Source: Facklamia lactis
GTDB taxonomy: Bacteria > Bacillota > Bacilli > Lactobacillales > Aerococcaceae
NCBI RefSeq assembly: GCF_015863205.1
Contig: NZ_JACBXQ010000002.1
Coordinates: 248,001 to 312,000 of the forward strand
Reading direction: 5' to 3'
DNA length: 64,000 nucleotides
The notes under the pieces are model-generated. The model had not been told where the DNA came from and made no database searches. It was given only the letters and a program-made list of their open reading frames with translations. Positions 44,578-53,929 of this stretch are shown here, piece after piece (within the stretch, counting starts at the first letter, position 1; each line of letters starts with the position of its first letter). The position numbers and the translations under genes are program-made.

Positions 44578-45936
44578 CTAATTGACAATTATCGTCTTTT
44601 CTTTTTCCAATTGTATCAATTCTTTTCTCTTGCGAATATACGCTGGCACTAATATTAAAACCGCTCCCAACCATGCCATCGGATTAGAGATTACCGTTCC
44701 TGAAAAGCCTATGATAGGGGTTAACACAAATGCCGCTACCACTCTCATGACCAACTCCATCAATCCTGCAAAAGTCGGTACCAAACTTTCATTCAATCCC
44801 TGCAACGTCGATCTAAACACAAATAAAAGAGAGAGTAACCAATAAAAAGGTCCCGTCAATAAAAAGAACTGCCTACCATATGTTGCCAAGGTTGTCCCTG
44901 CATTTGAATCACCAAACAATGCTGTCAGAGTTCCCCCCATAAACATTAAAATCATCGCAAATATGATCGCCATTGTTACCGATAAAAAGGCTGTTTGCCT
45001 AACTCCCTGGATAATCCTCCCATATTCGCTAGCCCCATAGTTTTGACCGACATAAGTCGCCATTGCGATCCCAAACGACATTAAAACTTGAATCACTAAC
45101 TGATCAATTTTATATGCAGCAGAATATCCAGCCACAGCATCAGCTCCCAAAGTATTCAAGGCAGTTGTGACCGATACAGCTCCTACAGCAATAATTGAAG
45201 TTTGAAATGCCATTGGAAACCCTAAACGACAATGCTGAATAATCTCTTTTCTAACAAAAACAATATCCTTCTTTTCAACTTGTAACACATATACATCTTG
45301 ATAAATCACCCAAAAACATAGTCCTACTGCCAAAGCTTGAGACAGAATAGTCGCATAAGCTGCTCCTGCAACTCCCATATGAAAATACACAATAAAGACA
45401 TAGTCTAAAATAATATTAGTAATCGTTGTGACCACTAAAGCAACAACCGGTGTACGGCTATCTCCTATTGATCTTAAAAGATTACTTACCATATTAAAAA
45501 TAACCGTCACAATCATACCAGCAAAAATTACCAGCATGTAATCATAGGCATACTGAATAACCTCAGGTGGTGTGTTCATAATTTCAAGAAGCTTCCATAA
45601 ACTCACAGCGGAGATCATCGTTAACGCAACTGAAACGACGACTGATAATAAAATATTTAAAACGACACTTCGTTTCACTTTACGATAATCTTTAGCTCCA
45701 AAAGCTTGAGCTAGAGGAATAGCTGTGCCCCCTGTAAAGCCCATTGCGAAGCCTACCACAAAGAAAGATAAGCTACCTGCTATTCCTAAACCAGCCAAAG
45801 CATCTAATCCCATTGTACGTCCTACTATAAATGTATCTACCATATTGTATAATAATTGAAATAAATTTCCGACAATAAGCGGTAAGGAGAATCTCATTAT
45901 TTTTTCTAATGGTGCTCCTTTCGTCATATCATTCAA
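44578..45936 (-). CDS. MATE family efflux transporter
   Basis: This 452-residue protein has about twelve transmembrane segments in two bundles. Typical features are LPLIVGNLFQLLYNMVDTFI near the N-terminus, GFAMGFTGGTAIPLAQAFGA, and the middle AVAGYSAAYKIDQLVI. The NorM/DinF-like family exports cationic drugs or dyes by Na+ or H+ antiport. The start is a TTG at 45936 with AAAGGGG upstream; an ATG three codons later is an alternative. Its promoter is at 45964-45992. Substrate is unknown. Confidence 0.88.
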   Translation of the reverse strand: MNDMTKGAPLEKIMRFSLPLIVGNLFQLLYNMVDTFIVGRTMGLDALAGLGIAGSLSFFVVGFAMGFTGGTAIPLAQAFGAKDYRKVKRSVVLNILLSVVVSVALTMISAVSLWKLLEIMNTPPEVIQYAYDYMLVIFAGMIVTVIFNMVSNLLRSIGDSRTPVVALVVTTITNIILDYVFIVYFHMGVAGAAYATILSQALAVGLCFWVIYQDVYVLQVEKKDIVFVRKEIIQHCRLGFPMAFQTSIIAVGAVSVTTALNTLGADAVAGYSAAYKIDQLVIQVLMSFGIAMATYVGQNYGASEYGRIIQGVRQTAFLSVTMAIIFAMILMFMGGTLTALFGDSNAGTTLATYGRQFFLLTGPFYWLLSLLFVFRSTLQGLNESLVPTFAGLMELVMRVVAAFVLTPIIGFSGTVISNPMAWLGAVLILVPAYIRKRKELIQLEKEKTIIVN

Positions 45937-45963
45937 TCCATCACCCCTTTATATAACTTCTAT

Positions 45964-45992
45964 AGTATAAAAGAAGACTCCTGTCGCTTCAA
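45964..45992 (-). promoter_or_regulatory. Promoter of the MATE exporter
   Basis: The minus strand has TTGAAG (45987-45992), a 17-base spacer and TATACT (45964-45969), ending 28 bases before the TTG start. Confidence 0.65.
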
Positions 45993-46019
45993 TTGTATGA
46001 AAACAGATTCATAACAAAA

Positions 46020-46032
46020 AAACACGAACATT
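46020..46032 (+). promoter_or_regulatory. Possible PurBox upstream of the purine permease
   Basis: AAACACGAACATT matches the lactococcal PurR box consensus AWWWCCGAACWWT at 11 of 13 positions and keeps the CGAAC core. It lies about 90 bases upstream of a purine permease gene. Only one copy is seen, so confidence is low. Confidence 0.3.
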
Positions 46033-46085
46033 AAATTAGTTTAATGAAAATTCATTCACTATCCTCTAGATTATTCTTTAGAACA

Positions 46086-46094
46086 TGTTACAAT
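46086..46094 (+). promoter_or_regulatory. Extended -10 promoter of the purine permease
   Basis: TGTTACAAT is an extended -10-like element 28 bases upstream of the ATG at 46123. The -35 region is poor. Confidence 0.4.
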
Positions 46095-46122
46095 TTACCC
46101 CATAATACAAAGGAGGAACAAA

Positions 46123-47589
46123 ATGGATACAATTCGCAATTATTTTAAATTTAATGAAAACAATACTAATTTCTCAACAGAAATCCAGGCTGGTATCACC
46201 ACATTTCTAGCCATGTCCTATATCATTTTTGTCAACCCCGCTATTCTTTCTCTAACGGGTATGCCTTCGCAGGGAGTTTTTCTCGCTACTATTTTTGCCT
46301 CTGCCATTTCCACCCTATTTATCGGACTTTTTGCTAATGTTCCTTATGCTTTAGCACCTGGAATGGGACTCAATGCCTTTTTTGCTTATACGGTTGTCTT
46401 TGCTCTCGGCTTTACATGGCAAGAAGCATTATCAATGGTATTTATTTGTGGTTTACTTAACGTCCTAATCACTGTCACTAAAATCCGAAAATTATTGATA
46501 ACAGCGATTCCTGATTTTTTACAACATGCCATTTCAGCAGGTATTGGAATTTTTATCGGATATATTGGACTTAAAAATGCTGGCTTGCTTCAATTTACTT
46601 CTAGCGCTGGAAATATCTTATCAATTAATGGCGGCGACCCTAATGCCGACCCCATCACAGGAGACATTCAAACAGTTGTCACCAATGGAGGAATTTTACC
46701 AGAATTAGTTAATTTTACTGAAATCGGAAGTTTAGTTGCTATTTTTGGTTTAATTCTTACGATTATTCTAATGGTCAAAAAAATAAAAGGTGCTATTTTA
46801 ATTGGTATCATCGTCACAACTTTTGCTGCTTTTGTAACAGGGCTTATAGATTTAACTTCACTTAATTTCGCTGATAATTCTATCAATGCAGCTTTTGTAG
46901 AGTTAGGTCAAACTTTTGGAGTTATTTTCACAAAGGCTGGCATCCCTTCGCTATTTGGAGACACTAGCCGCTTACCAATTGTTCTAATGACGATTTTTGC
47001 TTTTTCACTCTCAGATGTCTTTGATACCGTAGGAACCTTCATTGGTACCGGACGCCGCTCAGGTATCTTTTCTGCTGAAGACGAGAAAGCATTGGAATCT
47101 AGTTCTGGCTTCAACTCAAAAATGGATAAAGCTTTATTCGGAGATTCTGTCGGAACTATTTTTGGTGCTATTTTGGGAACTTCTAATACCACAACATATG
47201 TAGAATCTTCAGCCGGAATTGGAGCAGGAGGTAGAACCGGATTTACTTCCGTTGTCACAGCGATTTGCTTTGTTCTATCCGCTTTTATGTCTCCAGTCAT
47301 TGGGCTTGTACCCGCTCAAGCGACAGCCCCTGCTCTGATTATTGTAGGAATATTAATGGTTAGTTCACTTTCAGATATTAATTGGGCTCACTTCGAAGAA
47401 GCTGTCCCTGCCTTCTTCGCATCAGTTGTAATGGGACTTGCTTATTCCATTTCAAATGGCATAGCAGCTGGTTTCATTATGTATGGGATCATTAAACTGG
47501 CCACAGGCAAAGCCAAGGATATTCACCCAATTCTTTGGGTCTCTATGTTACTTTTTATCATTAATTATATTGTCATGGCAATTCTATAG
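46123..47589 (+). CDS. NCS2 family purine permease (AzgA/PbuG-like)
   Basis: This 488-residue membrane carrier of the AzgA subfamily imports adenine, guanine or hypoxanthine. Family features are TTFLAMSYIIFVNPAIL near the N-terminus, VPYALAPGMGLNAFFAYTVV, the middle LSDVFDTVGTFIGTGRR and the later GTSNTTTYVESSAGIG loop, typical of AzgA. About twelve to fourteen helices are visible. AAAGGAGG precedes the ATG. It is monocistronic with a strong terminator. Confidence 0.93.
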   Translation: MDTIRNYFKFNENNTNFSTEIQAGITTFLAMSYIIFVNPAILSLTGMPSQGVFLATIFASAISTLFIGLFANVPYALAPGMGLNAFFAYTVVFALGFTWQEALSMVFICGLLNVLITVTKIRKLLITAIPDFLQHAISAGIGIFIGYIGLKNAGLLQFTSSAGNILSINGGDPNADPITGDIQTVVTNGGILPELVNFTEIGSLVAIFGLILTIILMVKKIKGAILIGIIVTTFAAFVTGLIDLTSLNFADNSINAAFVELGQTFGVIFTKAGIPSLFGDTSRLPIVLMTIFAFSLSDVFDTVGTFIGTGRRSGIFSAEDEKALESSSGFNSKMDKALFGDSVGTIFGAILGTSNTTTYVESSAGIGAGGRTGFTSVVTAICFVLSAFMSPVIGLVPAQATAPALIIVGILMVSSLSDINWAHFEEAVPAFFASVVMGLAYSISNGIAAGFIMYGIIKLATGKAKDIHPILWVSMLLFIINYIVMAIL

Positions 47590-47606
47590 ATTAATCAAAA
47601 CCTGAC

Positions 47607-47637
47607 AAAAGGACAGACAAAAAGTCTGTCCTTTTCT
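47607..47637 (+). terminator. Terminator of the purine permease gene
   Basis: A perfect 12-base stem (AAAAGGACAGAC/GTCTGTCCTTTT) with a 5-base loop, ending in TTTTCTT. Confidence 0.85.
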
Positions 47638-47719
47638 TAATAAAAAACCATTCCTTATTATAAAATATAAAAAATAATGTCCTATCCTCTTTCGTAATAT
47701 AGACCTGCGAAATCAATCA

Positions 47720-48427
47720 TTAACCCTTAAATTGATCGCGTTCTTGTCTTAAATAGCGAAATTCATCTAAATCCTTAGCTCTTAAAAATAGATTGATTTT
47801 ACGTTCCTGCCTAATTGTGGTAGGTAAAGTAGCTTCATGATCGGCTCTCTTCTGTCGTACCTCGTCTAAATATTTTTTTATAGATCGATTCTTCGGTTCA
47901 ATCGTTAAAGCAAACTCTAAATTGACTTCTGTATATTCATGACCTGCATAAACTTTCATTTCATCCGGTAATTGTGCAAATATTTTGAGTGTTTCAAATT
48001 GTGCATAATAATCATCCGTAAATACACGACCACATCCCCCAGAAAATAAAGCATCCCCGCAAAATAGGGCCTCTCCTTTTAAATAGGACACATGATTAGC
48101 TGTATGCCCTGGTGTGCTTAACACTTGAAAAGAATGGTTCATGAGTTCAAAGCAATCACCATGTTCTACGATGCGATCACAATATTTCTCTACTTCACTT
48201 GGACCTATGACCAATGCTTGTGGGTAACTTTCTTTCAGCTCTTTTACCCCCTCCACGTGGTCCGCATGTTTATGGGTTAATAAAATCCCTACCATATTCT
48301 TATTTGTATGTTCAAGATAGTCAAAAACAGGCTGACTCTCGCCCGGATCTACCACAATCACATCATTCTCATCTTCGATGATCCAAATATAATTATCCGT
48401 AAAAGCTTTTACATATTGAATCTCCAT
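47720..48427 (-). CDS. MBL-fold hydrolase, glyoxalase II-like
   Basis: This 235-residue protein has the metallo-beta-lactamase signature THKHADHVEG, followed by GHTANHVS and LFCGDALFSGGCGRVF, and later AGHEYTEVNL. The arrangement matches hydroxyacylglutathione hydrolase (GloB), including the C-terminal helical part up to residue 235. It could hydrolyse S-lactoyl thiols in methylglyoxal detoxification, in keeping with mgsA at 10410-10814. AAAGGAG lies upstream of the ATG at 48427. The thiol cofactor is unknown. Confidence 0.85.
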   Translation of the reverse strand: MEIQYVKAFTDNYIWIIEDENDVIVVDPGESQPVFDYLEHTNKNMVGILLTHKHADHVEGVKELKESYPQALVIGPSEVEKYCDRIVEHGDCFELMNHSFQVLSTPGHTANHVSYLKGEALFCGDALFSGGCGRVFTDDYYAQFETLKIFAQLPDEMKVYAGHEYTEVNLEFALTIEPKNRSIKKYLDEVRQKRADHEATLPTTIRQERKINLFLRAKDLDEFRYLRQERDQFKG

Positions 48428-48532
48428 TAGACTGTCTCCTTTCCTATTATTATAATGTCACTTCTAATGTAAGTAATGACTCCTTCAATTATTTCTTATC
48501 CCATACAAATTATTGTTTAAGACTATTAAGAA

Positions 48533-49048
48533 TTAATGTAACGTCAACTTTTCATGATTTAAAAGCCAAGCTTTATTCTTAATTCCACCTCCATATCCTG
48601 TTAAAGCTCCATTCTGAGCAAGCACACGATGACAGGGAATAATAAGCGAAATAGGATTGTGTCCAACCGCACCTCCTACAGCTTGAGCTGACATATTTGC
48701 TTGTCCTCTATCCTTTGCAATTTGTTTGGCGATGTGACCATAAGTTTCGACTTCCCCATAAGGAATTTCAAGTAGATGTTGCCACACCATATAGCGAAAC
48801 GCTGTAGCATGTAAAGGTTTTAAGGTTAGATGATTCAACGAAGGATTATGTCCTGCAAAATAAGCATCTAGCCAATTCTTTGTTTCCTTTAAAATTAGAC
48901 ACTGACTATTCGCTTCACTCATGACAAGACCTTGAATCGCTTCTTGCATGAAACGTTTCTCTCCTAACCACAATCCTACTAATGCATCTTCTGCAAACAA
49001 CAAATCGATCGAACCTAGTGGCGATAAATATTGACAATTAAAATACAT
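48533..49048 (-). CDS. ogt: Methylated-DNA-protein-cysteine methyltransferase
   Basis: This 171-residue suicide repair protein removes alkyl groups from O6-alkylguanine. The acceptor Cys139 lies in the invariant IPCHRVL, preceded by the DNA-binding helix-turn-helix with IPYGEVETYGHIA and followed by GALTGYGGG. It lacks an AdaA domain, so it is of the Ogt type. The start at 49048 has TGGAG seven bases upstream. It is not obviously in an operon. Confidence 0.93.
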   Translation of the reverse strand: MYFNCQYLSPLGSIDLLFAEDALVGLWLGEKRFMQEAIQGLVMSEANSQCLILKETKNWLDAYFAGHNPSLNHLTLKPLHATAFRYMVWQHLLEIPYGEVETYGHIAKQIAKDRGQANMSAQAVGGAVGHNPISLIIPCHRVLAQNGALTGYGGGIKNKAWLLNHEKLTLH

Positions 49049-49193
49049 CTTTTTACTCCATTTTTTTGATCAATTAACTGGTATAAAGTGCTTTTCATAT
49101 TCTATTCCTATTTTATCACGAAGTTCTCTTTTTTGATAATATACGCCTTTCTATTCTATTGAGATAAATATGCTTACAAATTTTTTGAAAGCA

Positions 49194-49227
49194 AAAAACC
49201 TAAGTAGAAATCTCTACTTAGGTTTTT
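49194..49227. terminator. Terminator of the meta-cleavage cluster
   Basis: A perfect 15-base stem (AAAAACCTAAGTAGA/TCTACTTAGGTTTTT) with a 4-base loop, with T or A runs on both flanks. It lies just beyond the aldehyde dehydrogenase stop. Confidence 0.85.
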
Positions 49228-49257
49228 AGGCATTATAGATGAAGTAATCTCAGAAAA

Positions 49258-50727
49258 TTAATCTTTAATACGAATACAAATATTCTTAGCCTCTGTAAAG
49301 AACTCCATTGAGAAGCGTCCCCCTTCACGGCCATTTCCTGATTGTTTGGCTCCACCAAATGGAACCCTCAGATCTCGAACAAACCAATCATTAATCCAAA
49401 TCGTTCCAGCCTTAATTTCATGAGCAACTCGATGTGCTTTAGCCAGATTTTCTGTCCAAATGACACCATCCAAACCATAGATAGAATTGTTAACAATTTT
49501 AATCGCTTCTTCTTCTGTTTGAAAGGGAATCACTGAAACAACAGGTCCGAATATCTCCTCTTGGTTAATTTTTGAATTTGGGTCAGGCGCTAAAATAATC
49601 GTCGGCTCTAAGTAATATCCCTCACTAATTTCTTCAGGGAGATTATCGGGACGTTTCCCCCCTGCAAGAATTTCTAATCCATTATCTTTTGCCCAATCAA
49701 TGTAGGAAGATACCTTTTGAAATTGATCTTCTGAAACAATAGGTCCCATATCAGTATCAACATCATTAGGGTCTCCTACTTTAAAGGCTTTTGCTTCCGC
49801 CACAAATGCTTCTAAGAACGCATCCAAAATATCCTCTTGAACTAATAAACGAGAACCTGCCAAACACACCTGTCCTGTATTAGTATAGGCCGCTCGAATA
49901 GCTCCCGGTACAGCTTTCTTAAGATCAGCATCTGAAAAAATAATATCTGCTGCTTTCCCACCTAATTCTACTGACACTTTTTTCTGTGTGTTAGCGGCAG
50001 ATTGTTGAATAATAGTTCCTGTTTTGGTTGAACCTGTAAATGAAACTAAATCAACGGCTTCATGTGAAGTTAAAGCATTTCCTACTACTCCACCTTTACC
50101 GTGTACAATATTTACAACTCCGTCGGGAATTCCAGCTTCTTTAGCAATTTCTCCTAATAAGGCCACTGATAACGGGGTTACTTCAGGTGGTTTAATCACT
50201 ACTGTATTTCCGGCAGCTAAAGCAGGTCCCAATTTCCAAGTTGTCAACATAAAAGGGATATTCCAGGGAGTAATTAAGACGGATACCCCCACCGGATCAT
50301 AGGTCGTATAGTTAATATAGTCTTTCCCCATAGGAAAAGCTTCTCCATGCATCATTTCTGCATAATCTGCAAAGAATGAAATATTATTGGCAGAACGATC
50401 TACCTCACCACCCTGCACTGTATTGCGAATTGGTTTTCCTACATCCATTGCATCTAAGGTTCCGATTTCTTCGGCACGTTCTATTATAATTTCTGCCATT
50501 CTTCGAAGTTTGTCGGATCGTTCTTTAACGGTCAATTTACCCCAGGGACCATTATCAAAGGCTTCTCTCGCCGCCGCAACAGCCCTATCAGCATCTTCTT
50601 GAGTAGACTCACTTACTTCAGCAATTAATTCTTGACTAATGGGAGTCGTAACATCAAATGTTTCTCCATTACTTGCAGGAACGTATTCCCCATTAATCCA
50701 ATTATAAACCTGCCTAATGTTCGTCAT
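49258..50727 (-). CDS. Aldehyde dehydrogenase, 2-hydroxymuconic semialdehyde dehydrogenase-like
   Basis: This 489-residue NAD-dependent dehydrogenase has ITPWNIPFMLTTWKLGPALA, the glutamate motif SVELGGKA and the catalytic cysteine in NTGQVCLAG. The C-terminal INDWFVRDLRVPFGGAKQSG is typical of DmpC/XylG/HpaE enzymes that oxidise ring-fission semialdehydes. It lies at the promoter-distal end of the meta-cleavage cluster. GGGAGAG lies upstream of the ATG at 50727. In this cluster it would serve the dehydrogenative branch, for which no tautomerase is visible, so it may instead oxidise another aldehyde. Confidence 0.85.
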   Translation of the reverse strand: MTNIRQVYNWINGEYVPASNGETFDVTTPISQELIAEVSESTQEDADRAVAAAREAFDNGPWGKLTVKERSDKLRRMAEIIIERAEEIGTLDAMDVGKPIRNTVQGGEVDRSANNISFFADYAEMMHGEAFPMGKDYINYTTYDPVGVSVLITPWNIPFMLTTWKLGPALAAGNTVVIKPPEVTPLSVALLGEIAKEAGIPDGVVNIVHGKGGVVGNALTSHEAVDLVSFTGSTKTGTIIQQSAANTQKKVSVELGGKAADIIFSDADLKKAVPGAIRAAYTNTGQVCLAGSRLLVQEDILDAFLEAFVAEAKAFKVGDPNDVDTDMGPIVSEDQFQKVSSYIDWAKDNGLEILAGGKRPDNLPEEISEGYYLEPTIILAPDPNSKINQEEIFGPVVSVIPFQTEEEAIKIVNNSIYGLDGVIWTENLAKAHRVAHEIKAGTIWINDWFVRDLRVPFGGAKQSGNGREGGRFSMEFFTEAKNICIRIKD

Positions 50728-50866
50728 TAAATCGCTCTCCCTTCAACATTCGAATAAAATCTTATTCTTATCAAGTCATCTTCTAATGCAACTATCTAAA
50801 TTATACCCAGGCCTTATTTTCTTGCGACTTATCCTCCCGTTATACGGAATTCTTGTCAATTTGTCT

Positions 50867-51664
50867 TTATTCCCTTTCCCTGTTTCTTGTGAACCCTCTC
50901 ATGGTCTTAAGCATTTTTTCACAGGCTTCTACAAAAATTAGCGAATCCATACTATAAGTAATGGCATTATAGCCCATGTCTATTCTTTGCTTTACTTCCT
51001 CAAGCGTTTGACAATAAATAAATGAAAACTTTTCCTGCCTCTTACAAGCATCTATCACTCTTTCCATCGCTTTAATAAGAAGCGGAGAGTTTGTTTCACC
51101 CAGACATCCTAACGCAACTGACAAATCATAGGGACCTACAAAAATACCATCTACACCTTTAAGAGCTACAATCTCTTCTATTTGATCGAGACATTCTTTT
51201 GTCTCACATTGAGGAATCACAAGTGTCTCATCATTATGAATTTCAAAAATTTGATTCAAATTTTTACCGGAAAATTCCCCTGTTAGAAAAGAGTTACCGC
51301 TATTAGGGCCAAAGCCTCTTTTGCCAATTGGAGCATACTTACTATCTAAAATAATCGCCTCTACTTCCGCTTTTGTCTTAACATTAGGAATAATAACACC
51401 GCAAGCTCCTACATCTAACATCTTCAGAAGCGAATTCCTTTGACTATCTTTGACCCGAACTAAAGGGGTCACTTTAGCAACCTTTGCTGCACGAATATAT
51501 TCCTGAGCGGCCACTACATCATAAGGCCCATGTTCTGTATCCAGTAAGACAAAATTAAAACCCGTGTAGCCAATAATTTCCACCAGAGAAGCATTGCCAA
51601 TCCCATGAAAAGTTCCAAAAACTTTCTCACCATTTAATAATTTTTCTTTTAATCTATTTTTCAT
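50867..51664 (-). CDS. HpcH/HpaI-type aldolase
   Basis: This 265-residue class II metal-dependent aldolase of the HpcH/HpaI family has GTFHGIGNASLVEIIGYTG, LLDTEHGPYD with acidic ligands, LVRVKD, IPQCETKE and IFVGPYDLSVALG. It should cleave a 4-hydroxy-2-oxo acid to pyruvate and an aldehyde or, as often proposed, a 2-keto-3-deoxy sugar acid. GGGTAGGT lies upstream of the ATG at 51664. The cluster already has a DmpG-type aldolase, so this extra enzyme may broaden the substrate range. It lies between the hydrolase and the dehydrogenase. Confidence 0.85.
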   Translation of the reverse strand: MKNRLKEKLLNGEKVFGTFHGIGNASLVEIIGYTGFNFVLLDTEHGPYDVVAAQEYIRAAKVAKVTPLVRVKDSQRNSLLKMLDVGACGVIIPNVKTKAEVEAIILDSKYAPIGKRGFGPNSGNSFLTGEFSGKNLNQIFEIHNDETLVIPQCETKECLDQIEEIVALKGVDGIFVGPYDLSVALGCLGETNSPLLIKAMERVIDACKRQEKFSFIYCQTLEEVKQRIDMGYNAITYSMDSLIFVEACEKMLKTMRGFTRNRERE

Positions 51665-51753
51665 TCACGTACCTACCCATCGTCGGTCTCTAAGCTGAAA
51701 GGATGATGATGCCCTTTAGATCACTCCAATATTAAAACCATCAGATAAAACTT

Positions 51754-52596
51754 TTACGCTTGATTTTCTGCTACAAAATTATTCACTAAATGAGCAAATT
51801 CTTGCGATTTTTCAATTTGAGTCCAGTGGCCACATCCACCAAAAATATGCAATTCTGCATCTTCAATAAGATTAATTAAACGATAAGAATTTGTTACAGG
51901 AACAACCTGATCCTCACGACCATGGACAATTAGTGTTTTATGCGGGATCTTGCGTATCTCTTCATCTGGAAAAGATAAATCATCAACTGACTGCTGACGC
52001 GGTTCTGGAAACATCGTTGAAAAAGCTTCATGAAAGCCTGGCTCAAGTGATGCTTCATAGCGAGTTTTAATTAAATCTTCTGAAGCAAACTTCTTATTAT
52101 AAGTAAACAAATCAATGAGTTGTGCCATATGTTCTTCTGTCCCTTTGTAGCCCCAAACTTCATTTAGTCCAAAGGGAATTTGACTTTCAACTCCCATTGG
52201 CCCCATCATTATTAACTTATTAATCCGATCAGGATAATTTAAAGCTACTGATAAACCTAATGAACCTCCAAAAGAATTCCCAACAAGATTTACTTGTTCA
52301 AGATTAAGTGCATCCATAAAGTCAATTATTTGTTGAGTCCACAACTCACGTCCATAATTCACCTCATCACCCGTAGGTTTATCCGAAAATCCAAAACCAA
52401 CCATATCCATTGCATAAGCATGATTAATTTCTTCGACAAGCGGCAAAATTAATCTCCAGTTAGCATATGCTGAAACGCCTGGTCCGGAACCATGAACAAA
52501 CAGTAGAGGGATTCCTCCAATATTTTCGCCCACTTCTAAGTAATTTGTTGTAAATTGACCGGTTTTAACACTTTTTCCAATTTCTGGTCTTGCCAT
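51754..52596 (-). CDS. Meta-cleavage product hydrolase (alpha/beta hydrolase)
   Basis: This 280-residue C-C bond hydrolase of the DmpD/XylF/TodF family should split 2-hydroxymuconic semialdehyde or its alkyl derivatives. The oxyanion loop is VHGSGPGVSAYANW, the nucleophile is Ser108 in GNSFGG, the acid Asp229 in VHGREDQVVP and the base His257 in GCGHWTQIE. The ring-fission dioxygenase is encoded just upstream. A good AGGAGG ribosome binding site precedes the ATG at 52596. The hairpin at 52627-52656 separates the two genes. Confidence 0.9.
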   Translation of the reverse strand: MARPEIGKSVKTGQFTTNYLEVGENIGGIPLLFVHGSGPGVSAYANWRLILPLVEEINHAYAMDMVGFGFSDKPTGDEVNYGRELWTQQIIDFMDALNLEQVNLVGNSFGGSLGLSVALNYPDRINKLIMMGPMGVESQIPFGLNEVWGYKGTEEHMAQLIDLFTYNKKFASEDLIKTRYEASLEPGFHEAFSTMFPEPRQQSVDDLSFPDEEIRKIPHKTLIVHGREDQVVPVTNSYRLINLIEDAELHIFGGCGHWTQIEKSQEFAHLVNNFVAENQA

Positions 52597-52626
52597 TTTA
52601 TTTCCTCCTCAAAGTTAAGATTAAAT

Positions 52627-52656
52627 AATTAGTGGATGCCATAGCATCCACTAATT
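52627..52656 (-). other. Perfect 13-bp intercistronic hairpin after the catechol dioxygenase gene
   Basis: Arms AATTAGTGGATGC (52627-52639) and GCATCCACTAATT (52644-52656) flank a 4-base loop. On the minus strand only ATTATTTAATC follows, so termination would be partial. It may set the ratio of dioxygenase to downstream enzymes or protect the upstream mRNA. Confidence 0.6.
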
Positions 52657-52673
52657 GATAAAGTTATTAACAA

Positions 52674-53768
52674 TTAATGTTCATCATGATACATTTCACG
52701 GCGCTTTTCATCACTGATTTTATGAACAAAATCTTCGTTTTCTAAAGCATTTTTGATCGGATTATAATATAAGTTAAGTTCTTCACGCTCATCATGAATA
52801 CGTGGTGTTCCATAACGGAAATACGTTTCTGGTAAATCGCCACCATACCAAATGATAGCTTGAGCCACTTCATCATCTTTCCAAACACGTGGCTCCCAAT
52901 CAGGTTCGAAGATTAAGTAGCCAGAATCTCCAAATAATTCAATACGATTACCACCAGGTTCAATTATATACATACATAAAGCTTGAGACACACCATGCTT
53001 TAAAGGACCTGCTTCAATTGGAATTCCATACTCAATACATAAATCTGCCAGATCATTAAGATGTTGCGGCATACCATACCAGTATGCTAAATGGTGAAGG
53101 CGCCCATGACCACCTAGCTCATCTCCCATTAAAGCCACTTCATGAACCAATGGAGAAACAGAAAGCCATGTTGCAAAATATTCCCCATCAGGCTTAGCAA
53201 CCGCCTCTCTTAAACGGAAGCCAAGAGCATCTAACCAAAATTCATGATTTTTATGTACATTATCTGGGTGCGTCATCAAATTAATATGATCTATTCTACG
53301 TACTGGAACTCCCGATAAAGGTCGTCGTTGAGGACGATTCTTCAAGGCAGAACACTTAGGATCTGGTGCTACAAAGCGCTCTACTTCCCAATATAATTCT
53401 AAACGGTGGCCATCTAAATCTTCAAAACAATAAGATTTGCCATACCCCACATTCTGATCAGCCTCAACCCATTCTCCTTTGACACCTTGAGCCTCAATTC
53501 GTTCAACAGAACGTTCTAAAGCCTGTGGTGATGAAGTACGGAATGAAACTCTCGCTAATCCTGCCTCATCATTTTGGGTTAGAATTAATGAATAATTATA
53601 TGAGTCTTCATAAGCACGGAGGTATTTTTTTCCCTCAGTTTCTTTAACAATCGTCATTCCCATTAATTTAGTGAAAAATTCAGTGGATTCTTCTAGGACC
53701 GGAGTATATAACTCAGCATGAGATAATTGATGAACGTCAAAGTTTAATTCCTTATAAGTTTCTGTCAT
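52674..53768 (-). CDS. Catechol 2,3-dioxygenase (extradiol ring cleavage)
   Basis: This 364-residue vicinal-oxygen-chelate protein has two modules. The C-terminal catalytic module supplies the Fe ligands: His161 in VRRIDHINLM, His225 or His226 in GRLHHLAYW and Glu277 in GGNRIELFGD. The N-terminal module (about 13-135) ends DLDGHRLELYWEVE. Layout and the joining stretch SALKNRPQRRP match the Bacillus-type catechol 2,3-dioxygenases. It should convert catechol and oxygen to 2-hydroxymuconic semialdehyde. It uses AAAGGAG and the ATG at 53768. It follows the aldolase gene after 161 bases. Confidence 0.92.
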   Translation of the reverse strand: MTETYKELNFDVHQLSHAELYTPVLEESTEFFTKLMGMTIVKETEGKKYLRAYEDSYNYSLILTQNDEAGLARVSFRTSSPQALERSVERIEAQGVKGEWVEADQNVGYGKSYCFEDLDGHRLELYWEVERFVAPDPKCSALKNRPQRRPLSGVPVRRIDHINLMTHPDNVHKNHEFWLDALGFRLREAVAKPDGEYFATWLSVSPLVHEVALMGDELGGHGRLHHLAYWYGMPQHLNDLADLCIEYGIPIEAGPLKHGVSQALCMYIIEPGGNRIELFGDSGYLIFEPDWEPRVWKDDEVAQAIIWYGGDLPETYFRYGTPRIHDEREELNLYYNPIKNALENEDFVHKISDEKRREMYHDEH

Positions 53769-53929
53769 AATAATTCTCCTTTAATAATATTTTTAATTTA
53801 CTTAGCATTGATAGCTCTGTCACTCAACCTATTCTCTAATCTCCCAATTTCTTTAACTTTTTCCCTCCTATCCTTGTAAGCATAAGTTTATGTTCCTATT
53901 TCCAATCATTACATCTTCAATTAAAATCT

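Noticed and set aside
46908-47300. 130-residue open frame antisense to the purine permease
   Set aside because: No start signal, and a low-complexity composition that mirrors the hydrophobic code of the sense gene.
53769-53929. Possible small gene or independent promoter between aldolase and dioxygenase
   Set aside because: The 161 bases include a GGAGGG-like stretch, but every following frame stops within a few codons, and no good -35/-10 pair was found.
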